Of a stretch of DNA of 64,000 bases, positions 11,043 through 19,029 are shown piece after piece (positions within the stretch are counted from its first letter, which is position 1; each line of letters begins with the position of its first letter). A model generated the notes under the pieces. The model saw nothing but the letters and a program-made list of their open reading frames with translations, did not search any database and was not told the origin of the DNA. Origin of the DNA: Isoetes taiwanensis (lineage: Eukaryota; Streptophyta; Lycopodiopsida; Isoetales; Isoetaceae); the NCBI GenBank assembly GCA_021234155.1, contig JAJEKV010000036.1, positions 5,861,132-5,925,131 on the forward strand, read 5' to 3'. Both the position numbers and the translations under genes were made by a program.

Positions 11043-11061
11043 TATAAAAGGGCCCTCATTT
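11043..11061 (+). promoter_or_regulatory. Core promoter of the element 1 ORF-X gene
   Basis: TATAAAAG (11043-11050) is followed 11 bp later by CCTCATTT (11054-11061). The ATG is 118 bp downstream of the box. The spacing and sequence match the promoter of the element 2 homologue at 38474-38492. Confidence 0.65.
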
Positions 11062-11160
11062 GTCATTTTTCTCCCCATCAGAACTGCTCTCAGCCCCTTT
11101 GGCAATTTTCTAGCCCTTTGCTTATTCCCATCAGCCATTTTTCATAGCCATCTCTGCTCA

Positions 11161-12686
11161 ATGGCGCCATCAAACTTTGTTAGATGGTATAATGAGGTCA
11201 ATCACATCTGTGGAGCTCCCCTCACTGAGCAAGCCTTCCATGTCTTTGATCATCTCTTTGATCTTCATGCCACATTGACTAGAACTCCCTATTACACCGA
11301 CATTATTTGCCAGTATGATCAACAGGTCTTACCTTGGGAAGTTAGTCTGCCACCTAGGGGAGGGAAATGGGTATCTCTAGACTCTCTGTCCCCAAGCCAT
11401 AGGAGGGATCTAGGATCAAGAATAAGTTATGGGATAGAACCGAAACATGCCGGGCTACATGACACCGTGAAGCATCATAGGCATAGGTAACGTCTCAAAC
11501 CAAGCGACCTTTAGCTTTGTTCATGCAAAGCAGGCGGTTAACCAACCGGGGAGCCGCCAATTCGACCTTTGGATTTGGCACCTCGACACTCTAAAGACAG
11601 AGATAGGCATCCACGAGATCGAGACCGCTGGAGTCTAATACTACGGCTCCACATCGGGAAACACCTATGTTGCAGATTGAGCAGGATTACGAAGAGGAAG
11701 AGGAAGAGAACCCAGGTTGGGAGATGAGGGAGGCAAGAAGGATGGAGAGGCGTCTGGCTCGGCAACAGGAAGTACTAAGGCGAGACTTCGAGCCGCCAAG
11801 GGGTATCACGGCCCTCACTCCGGTGATCATCGACGGTGAGGAGTACATATTCGCCAACGACATCCTCAACCTTCCCTATTGTCAAGAAGAAGGCCTTAGG
11901 ACCGATGAGCTCCTAAGCCTAATGGCAAAGGAATAGGGCAGCGACTTCATCGACTATGATTACCAAGAAATTCCAAGGGAGGTAGCCGAGCGACATTCCT
12001 ACGCCGGGACAACTATATCAGACATTCAAGCCTACCAACAGATAAGGCAGATGTATCAGCAGCAGCAACCCATCATTCCAGAGGAGGAATTCCAGGAGAT
12101 CCAAAGCAGGTTGTACAAGCCGGGAAGAGGCCCAAGCTCAAGCCGACCAGTGCGCTCTAGGAGCATGCAGGAAGCATCTGGCAGCATCAATCTGGAGAAC
12201 GCAGCAACAATGTGGAGGGACCACGAGGATCTCGTCGCATTAGATGTTTTCGGCGAAGCTGCTCAAAGGAGGGGTACGGGAACTGCGGCGGGAGGCAGGG
12301 ATAAATCACTCAGGTACTATCTTCCGGTCCTTAGCCAAGGACAGATGGTGGTTCTACACAAGGAGTTCAGCCCAAGAGGGGAAGAATCCGTGGCGCTCCT
12401 CATAGCACTCTCAGGCTTCGGACAACATGCCAAGATGGATTACGGAATAGACCATGTCATCCTCTTCAAGAGATCCGTAGCACTTCATGCTCTCGACTTC
12501 GCAAGAGGCCACCTCAGGGACGCACACTTGTCAGTAGTGGCAGCAACTGCACCAGAACTTCCAGCACCTCAGATGGCAAGAGCATTAGAGGGAGGATCGG
12601 CGGCAAGAATCCTGCAGAACGTTGGCAAGGGGATAGGTTTGAAGAATGTGAAGAACTTCTTCAAGTCCATGAGGAAGCACCATTGA
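11161..12686 (+). pseudogene. Accessory protein ORF-X of element 1 (unknown function, broken)
   Basis: Starts at ATG 11161 (MAPSNFVRWY, then FHVFDHLFD). A frameshift lies between about 11487 and 11667. The downstream frame is open to 12686 apart from one TAG at 11934-11936. It contains a Glu-rich coiled-coil-like segment (DYEEEEEENPGWE), a basic segment (MERRLARQQEVLRR), SDIQAYQQ, a conserved FSPRGEESVALLIAL block and a basic C-terminus (NVKNFFKSMRKHH). Total about 500 codons. A homologue with the same motif order is in element 2 at 38597-40085, also upstream of gag. I recognise no known domain. It is not gag, whose conserved domain and zinc knuckle lie downstream at 13.4-14.2 kb. The own promoter suggests a separate transcript. 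Confidence 0.7.
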
Positions 12687-13007
12687 AGAAATATGCTTTG
12701 TTAACTAATTAAAGTGTATTGAAAATTCTCTCTTCAGTTATTACCATATAATTCATCAAATGTATTTCTATATACTAATTAATGTCTTACCATGATCTTG
12801 ACTTGTAAGTGGAATTTTCATATGATTTCTTTTGTACCTAACAACGATTCAATTGTAAGCAAGAATGATTAGTGTGTACTTTAAATAACAAACATTGATG
12901 ATTAATCCTTGCAGGAAGGAACACAGGCTCAGGTTCTCAAGGCCGACATCACCAGTGGGTACCCAGAAACCTATTTGGACATGATCAAGATGATAACAAC
13001 CATTTAA
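12687..13007. other. AT-rich spacer between ORF-X and gag
   Basis: No gene seen. The sequence is A/T-rich up to about 12910 and could hold the ORF-X polyadenylation region. Confidence 0.4.
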
Positions 13008-14170
13008 ATGACGCCGGAAGCAATCAATGCAAGGCTCGGTCGTGATGAGGAATCGATGCATCACCTGATCCATCGGGCCACCCCATTGATGAATGCCCAA
13101 GAATATGCACTGCTCCACCACCACCTCCACCGCTACCTCGGCAAGGCATCGAGGAAGGTCCACAGCCGGAGGGGCAGGACAATCAGGGAAATGCCAGAGA
13201 CAGGAAAAGGAAAAGGAGAAACAGAAGGAGTCCAACATCACCTAGCTCCAGTTCATCAGACACTTCAGACAGTCAAGACAGTTCTAGCTCAGAAAGTGAG
13301 TCGGATACTCTACAGGTAAGACCCAGGGCAAGGAAGGAAGATGACTATCAAAAGAAAGTTGGCAGTGCTATGAGCAATGTGTGGAAGACTAGGAAGTTGG
13401 GTCAGTTCTCAGGGAAGGACAGGTCAGATATGGAGGCAGAAGCCTGGCTTGATGAGATGGAAGAGTTCGACAACTCTTATGGCATGAAGGATAAGGATAT
13501 AGGGAAAGTTGCTACAGCAAACTTGATAGGAGCAGCTAGAATCTGGTGGAAAGGCTATGCAAAGTCCAACAAGCTCAAAAGGACAGTTGCAGATTCAAGA
13601 CCTTCAGCAAGGCCTTTCGCAGACATTATGTGCCTAAGTCACATACTAGCAAAAGCGAGATCCAAAGAATTCTACAGATTGAACCAGGGTACCTTGTCAG
13701 TAGCAAAGTACACATAAGAATTCATAACGACTCAGCTCCATGTTCTGAGTTTTCGTAAGGCAAGCGTTTTAAACTTACATTGAGGGACTGAACAAGAATA
13801 TCAAAAGGCTAGTCCGAAAGCAATCAACCCAAAGTCAGTAGCAGAAGCCGAGGATAAAGCCATAAGTTTGGAAGAAGCTCCAAGCAACACCGTGAGAGAA
13901 ACAACCGGCCTTCAAAGGGAAGTCAACAGGCGCATCAAGGGCGCACTAGAGTAAGCAATCAGCAACCACGCATCGAGGCCAAAGAAAGAAGGAAGAGCTG
14001 TGGTAAGAACTTTGGGGACCGTGAAGCTGCGGGAACGCATCGGGGCAGCATGTTAAAGCCGTATTCTAGACAGCCCGACGAAAAGAGAAGAGACAGAATG
14101 TATTGAGAAAAAGCTATGTTTCAGGTGCTTCCAGCCGGGCAACCAACACATGATTGCCCATTCGTCATGC
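13008..14170 (+). pseudogene. gag: gag of element 1 (capsid region and degenerate zinc knuckle)
   Basis: An N-terminal piece (MTPEAINARLGRDEE) is followed after a frame change by a Pro-, Arg- and Ser-rich stretch. The conserved gag domain then starts at about 13370, with AEAWLDEMEEFDNSYG, ATANLIGAARIWWKGY and SKEFYRLNQGTLSVAKY, matching the retrotransposon gag family of plant chromoviruses. After 13717 the frame is broken. A zinc-knuckle remnant at 14117-14170 reads CFRCFQPGNQHMIAHSSC, a CCHC motif with altered spacing. Gag packages element RNA in virus-like particles. Here it is non-functional because of at least two frame changes and the bent knuckle. Confidence 0.85.
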
Positions 14171-14339
14171 GTGCGCTTTTGGCATAGCTTATGGATTGGG
14201 ATTCACCAACAGAAGCGGATGAGGACGACGACCAGCATGAGGCCCAAGACTTCATAGATGGTGAGTGCCATATCTGTGCAAATATTGAGTCGGGTGATAT
14301 AGAAAATCAGTCGACAAAGGATTGCGGCCGATGGAATCA

Positions 14340-14700
14340 TAGATAGCAATCCATATGTAGTCCTCATAGACATGTGTAGCTCTCACAACCGCCTCTCCTA
14401 GGCTGGCTGCCCTAATGAAGAACAAGGTATTGAAGTCTAAGCCAAGGCCAGTTGCTATGGCAAATGGCGCCATTCGGCACACTAAGGGGAGTAGGATCAC
14501 ATTCAACATAGACCTTAGTGGAAGTAAGTGGCCAATGGGGGCAGAGGTCATGGAAATTGGAAGGTATGACCTTATAGTAGGAATGGAGTTCCTAAAGCCA
14601 GCGAAAGCCATGATCGACTGCGACCGCAATGAAGTCGCCATGACTGCACCGGACGGCACCAAATTCATAGTGAAAGGTAAGAAGGCAGCTTCTTCTATGC
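14340..14700 (+). pseudogene. pol: Aspartic protease domain of element 1 pol
   Basis: The frame contains [10 protein letters not shown] where retroviral-type proteases have D-T/S-G; the catalytic triad here reads Asp-Met-Cys (14367-14375). A TAG follows at 14397-14399. Downstream are [14 protein letters not shown], the flap and second conserved segment typical of Ty3/Gypsy proteases, and MIDCDRNEV. The catalytic substitution and the stop make this copy inactive. Confidence 0.8.
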
Positions 14701-15760
14701 AGTGCATTTCTTTGAAGCAGCTAAGGAAGAGTATAGAAAGAAATAAGGTGGATTACATTTTGAGATTAGAGGCAATTGAGCCCAATAAGCAGGACGGAAA
14801 TGACCAAAAGGGGAAGCAGTTGCCCAAGCCAGTAGCATGGCTTATTTCGGAATTCAAGGATGTATTTCCGGATGAAATCCGGCAGCTACCACCTTACAGG
14901 GGTGTGGAGTGTGAGATCACATTAGCACCAAATGCTAAGCCTACCAGCAAGGCACCATACAGGATGAGCACCCCGGAGTTGATTGAGCTCAAGAAGCAAC
15001 TCCAGGAATTGCTTGAGCTTGGTTTTATTAGAGCAAGTGTGTCTCCTTTTGGAGCACCCATACTCTTCGTGAAGAAGAAAGATGGCAGTTTAAGAATGTG
15101 CATAGACTATCGCCAGCTCAACAAGCAGACGATAAAGAATAAGTATGCATTGCCAAGGGCAGATGATTTGATGGATCAGCTCCAAGGGACAAAGGTATTC
15201 TCTAAAATTGACTTAAGGTCAGGATACCACCAAATAAGGATAAAGGAAGAAGATATCCATAAGACCGCCTTCAGAACGCGGTATGGTCACTTTGAGTTTA
15301 CAGTAATGCCCTTTGATTGTCGAATGCTCCAAAGAACTTTTATCGCCTCATGAATGACGCCTTCGGGGAGTTCCTAGATGAGTTTGTCATTGTCTTCTTC
15401 GATGACATTCTAGTCTACAAAGAAATCCATTGAAGATCATAGTCAAGATTTGAGAAGGGTGTTGGAAAAGTTGAGGTGCATCGCTTGTATGGAAAGCTCT
15501 CCAAATGCCACTTTGCTACTGGAAAGAGTGGAGTATTTGGGCCATGTCATATCGGGCGAAGGGATCTCCACCGACCCCACAAAGATTGAAGCAAAGTGGA
15601 TTGGCCAGCTCCAAAGAATGTGGCGGAGGTAAGAAGCTTTCTAGGTCCGGCAGTTATTACGTAAAAGTTCAGAAGGACTTCGCTAAGTGGGGCCCCTTTG
15701 ACTGGACCTCACTAAGAGTGTTAAGGTGAAAGATTGAGAACACATTGGTTAGAAAATGTT
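14700..15760 (+). pseudogene. pol: Reverse transcriptase domain of element 1 pol
   Basis: The open frame ending at 15353 carries [57 protein letters not shown] and FEFTVMPF, the ordered RT motifs of Ty3/Gypsy chromoviruses. A frameshift then follows; the continuation holds [15 protein letters not shown] and the catalytic box VFFDDILVY (Phe-Phe-Asp-Asp at 15395-15406). Further frameshifts occur at 15430-15730, although YLGHVISGEGIS and DPTKIEA of the thumb region are still readable. RT copies element RNA to DNA primed at 4657. Confidence 0.92.
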
Positions 15761-15780
15761 CAAGCTTCATTTGAGAAGCT

Positions 15781-16200
15781 TAAGGAGGTTTTAACAACAA
15801 AGCTTGACAAAGTGCTAGTTCCGCCAGATCCGCACAAGGACAAGACAAGAGCAAAAAGATGCAAGTAAGATAGCTTATGGTGTAGAGTCCTTATGCAAGA
15901 AGGAAGAGTAATAGCTTATGATTCCAAGAAGTTGAACGACACCGAAAAGCAGCTTATCCAACCCATGATCAGGAACTTCTAGCTATTGTTAGAGCTCTTC
16001 GTATTTGGAGGCATTATTTGCTTGGGAGGAAGTTTCAGTTAGATACTGATCACCAGAGCCTCCAATACATCTTTACCCAACCACTCCTGAATCTAAGGCA
16101 AAGGAGGTGGATGGAATTCCTAGAAGAGTATGATTTTGGAATTGCTTATAAGCCAGGTAAGTTGAATGTGGTCGCTGATGCTTTTTCTAGAAGACCTCTT
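15781..16200 (+). pseudogene. pol: RNase H domain of element 1 pol
   Basis: Readable across two frames: VLMQEGRVIAYDSKKLN, then RKFQLDTDHQSLQYIF and FGIAYKPGKLNVVADAF, which are the ordered motifs of Ty3/Gypsy RNase H (the TDH and NxxADAxSR regions). The N-terminal part is frameshifted around 15840-15960. Confidence 0.88.
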
Positions 16201-16399
16201 GAAACAAGAACACATTGTAATGCTATATCAACTCTTTCGAGTGGGTATGGCAAGAAAATTGAGGAGACATTACCATCTGATGGTGATTTCAAGGAGGTAT
16301 GGGAAAGCCTCTCCAGGGAGGCTAGAACAGATAAGGAACGAGAAGCCTTCAAGCATTATAAGAAGGAAGGCAACTTGTTGTACCATAAAGATAAGTTGT

Positions 16400-17137
16400 G
16401 TGTGCCCGAATCGTCAGGTATAAGGAAGCTAATCCTTCATGATACACACAACAGCCCAATAGCAGGGCATGCAGGTTTTATAAAGACCTACTTCAAGATT
16501 CGAAGTAGCTACTTCTGGCCGGGAATGAAGAAGCAGATAGCAAGATATATTCGTGAGTGCCAGCCAGTCAAGAAACCAAAGCGGAGCAGCTTTCAATTCC
16601 GTGAGCCTTGGAACCTCTAGCAGGCGCGAATGCAAAGTGGGAAGTGGTAAGTATGGATTTTATCACAGGACTTCCCAAGACTCTTGGGGCAAGGATGCAT
16701 TGATGGTCGAGTAGACAAATTATCTAAGATGGCACATTTTGTGCCTTGTAGAACTACCAATACATTAGATTAGATAACCGCCAAGCTATTTGTGAAGGAG
16801 ATTTTTTAGGCTCCATGGCATGCCTCGAGATAATATCCGATAGAGATTCCAAGTTTATGAGTGCTTTTTGGCAGGACCTCTTCAAAGACTATTCGCATTT
16901 AAGCTCTCCATGAGCACGACTTTATCACCCCCAAAACGATAGTCGACGGAGAGGACTTAATCGAATCATTGAAGACATGCTTAGAAGCTTTGTGTGGAAT
17001 AAGCAAACCAAGTGGGATGAGTATATCCACTTGGTGGAATTCGCCTACAATAGTGCCAAACAGAGTCATCTCGGGGATGTCTCCTTTCATGGTAAATTAC
17101 AGGTACTGCTTAACCCAGGGACACTTGGCACAATCCC
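16400..17137 (+). pseudogene. pol: Integrase zinc-binding and core domains of element 1
   Basis: The zinc-binding region shows LILHDTHNSPIAGHAG and YFWPGMKKQIARYIREC. The last Cys of the HHCC set is replaced (CQPVK instead of CxxC) and a stop follows at 16618. The core is spread over frames: MDFITGLPK (first Asp region), IISDRDSKF (second Asp) and a decayed third-residue region, followed by WDEYIHLVEFAYNSA. Several stops and indels are present. Confidence 0.85.
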
Positions 17138-17734
17138 GTGTCAAAGGTTGAAGTGTCCCAGCAGATGCTAGGAGATATGCAGCAGTTGGTGGAGGAAGTG
17201 AGGGGTTACCTCCTAGCAGCAAGAAGTCGGCAGAAGAGTGTAGCCGACAAGCACAGGACTGTAAGAGAGTTCAAGGTAGGCGATAGCGTGTGGTTGAAGA
17301 TCAAGGTTAAGCAAGCTAAGCTTCGGATTGGGAGTTCCAAGAAGCTTGCCCCTAGGTGGGCTGGTCCGTTCAAGATTGTGGAGAGAGTGGGCTCCCAAAC
17401 CTACAGGTTGGATCTTCCGGCCCATCTCAAAGTTCACAAGGTCTTCCATGTAAGTTTATTGAAAAGGCACAACCCTAACCCTGATGAGGTCTTGGATACT
17501 CCAACTTTGTTGGAAATGACTGAGGAGCAAGTTGAAATTGTGCCCGAGTTACTTCTTGATAAGACTAGGAGGTCTCAGTTCCTCCAGTATTTGGTCAAGT
17601 GGAAGCACTTGTCCGTGGAAGACGCGACATGGGTATTGAAGCAAGATTTGGAGAAGCAATACCCAGAGTTTATGAAGGAGTTTGATGGGCGAGTCGTCTC
17701 CGACTTGGTCGACCCCGACTTGCCAGGAGGTTAG
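17138..17734 (+). pseudogene. pol: Integrase C-terminus with chromodomain (element 1), open frame
   Basis: This 198-codon open frame has the integrase C-terminal GPF/Y module (APRWAGPFKIVERVG, then LKVHKVFHVSLLK at residues about 70-110) and a C-terminal chromodomain (residues about 131-180: VPELLLDKT, FLQYLVKWKHLS, EDATW). Chromodomains of chromoviral integrases steer insertion by binding modified histone tails. Of the three aromatic-cage positions in HP1-type chromodomains only the Trp of the KWK motif is evident; the other two are replaced. This is common in plant chromoviral chromodomains and leaves methyl-lysine binding unproven. This is the best-preserved part of pol. Confidence 0.93.
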
Positions 17735-17820
17735 CTTAGTATGCTCCTTAGTTAGCCTCTAGTTCTGGCAGATGTATTCTAGCTAGTGGAATACATAGGC
17801 CAGAATCTTGGAACATGTGG

Positions 17821-18140
17821 GCGATGATGAGATAAGCCTTTAAGGCGTTCTCTAGGCCAACATGCACCAAGAGGTGCGCATGACCAATGGGGTCATGCGA
17901 GAGGGAGAGGAAAGGCATGGTGCGCGATGATGGGACGTCGGTCGGATGCTCTCTATGCCACGATGTGGGGTTCGCACACCTGGCCATAGGGGGGTCATGG
18001 TGAAGGTCAAAGTGATCATGTGCGATGATGGGATCGTGAAACGTTCCCTAGCTTAAAACCCTTGGGGCATGATGCACTAGGGGTACTCGGAACCGGGTAA
18101 CCGAGTACAAGGTAGCACTTGATCATGGGCGATGATGGGA
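17821..18140. repeat. Degenerate repeats of about 100 bp after pol
   Basis: The motif GCGATGATGrGAt recurs at 17821, 17924, 18022 and 18129, spacings 103, 98 and 107 bp. The intervening sequence is only weakly similar. The rest of 17735-18242 contains no gene. Confidence 0.6.
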
Positions 18141-18242
18141 TCATCTTAAATGGTCCTTAAGCTCAAATCCGAAAGGGCCATGATCGAGTGCAAGGTATTG
18201 GTAAGGGGGGTGGTCCCCTAAAACCACAAACTTATTAATTAA

Positions 18243-18442
18243 TGGAAAAACTACAATATACCCCTAACTTTTTGCAAAATTCACAGTGTACCCCTAACTT
18301 TCTAAAAATTCACAAAATGCCCCTAAAAATTCATAAAATGCCCCTAAAAACCTATACGTTAGGGGCATTTCATGAATTTTTAGAAAGTTAGGGGTATATT
18401 GTGAATTTTGCAAAAAGTTAGGGGTATATTGTAGTTTTTCCC
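18243..18442. mobile_element. MITE-like foldback, 200 bp, with 8-bp target duplication
   Basis: The two halves are near-perfect inverted copies (GGAAAAACTACAATATA at the left, its reverse complement at the right). Each arm contains two copies of ACCCCTAACTTT. It is flanked on both sides by TTAATTAA (18235-18242 and 18443-18450), an 8-bp target-site duplication. That length would suit a hAT-like origin, but the palindromic AT-rich target makes this uncertain. Confidence 0.85.
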
Positions 18443-18450
18443 TTAATTAA

Positions 18451-18766
18451 ACTAACGTAATGTGCTCCATGTGCAGGCAAGTGAGAAGGAGCTTCGAGGT
18501 GGGGCGCATTACGAGAAGATGGGGGAACCATAATTTAGATTATGAACCCTAATAACTCTTATAGTAATGCTTTGAATTATTATAAGAAGGAACCTTGTTA
18601 AGGCTATATAATTTTGTATAAGTACAAGTATAGCCTAAATTTTGATACTTAACTCTTTAATATGAAGCTAATTGTTTAAATTAAATTTAAGTGTATGTTC
18701 TAATGTGGTTTTGCAGGATAGAGTAGGCTCGTCACGTTAGCGCAATGCTGAGGACAGCATTGTCCT
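18451..18766. other. Non-coding stretch before the polypurine tract
   Basis: No gene or clear repeat seen. AT-rich 3' region of element 1. Confidence 0.4.
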
Positions 18767-18779
18767 AAGGGGGGAAGAA
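18767..18779 (+). promoter_or_regulatory. Polypurine tract of element 1
   Basis: AAGGGGGGAAGAA ends exactly at the first base before the 3' LTR (TGTGATG at 18780), the expected position of the plus-strand primer. Confidence 0.92.
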
Positions 18780-19029
18780 TGTGATGTTCCAGGGGAATAT
18801 ACGCCATAAATACGTATATTCCTGGACCCATCACCGTACAAGTCTACCTATGTGGCCTTGTATGCCTTAGAAGGTGGCAAGGGGTGCACATCTAAGTTAA
18901 TTGTTTAACTTAGACAACCTTAGGATAAGGCCCATTTCCACATGGCCTTATCCTATTAAGGCAATTGCCACACGGCCTCATCCTAGTGGTGCCACGTGGC
19001 ATCCCATGTGGACCCAACCTATGTTAACA
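18780..19029 (+). repeat. 3' LTR of element 1, truncated to 250 bp
   Basis: Aligns without gaps to 3040-3289 with 7 substitutions, all transitions. Homology ends at 19029, after TTAACA. The missing 1.37 kb is not found elsewhere in the window. Confidence 0.93.

Larger units (their letters stand above)
3040..19029 (+). mobile_element. Element 1: Ty3/Gypsy chromovirus carrying a histone H3-like gene
   Basis: In order: 5' LTR 3040-4655, primer site, H3-like gene, hairpin pair split by a 4.1-kb insertion, ORF-X, gag, pol (protease, RT, RNase H, integrase, chromodomain), polypurine tract and a 250-bp stub of the 3' LTR. Subtracting the insertion at 6726-10803 and the MITE, and giving it two full LTRs, the intact element would be about 13 kb. 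The first 250 bp of the two LTRs differ at 7 positions, all transitions. The element sits inside a LINE. The right end is lost: 5' LTR homology stops at 19029 and the remaining LTR is not found in the window. Every ORF is broken, so this copy is non-autonomous. Confidence 0.93.

Noticed and set aside
18243-18442. Telomeric repeat remnant (ACCCCTAAC runs)
   Set aside because: The repeats belong to the arms of an inverted-repeat MITE with its own target duplication.
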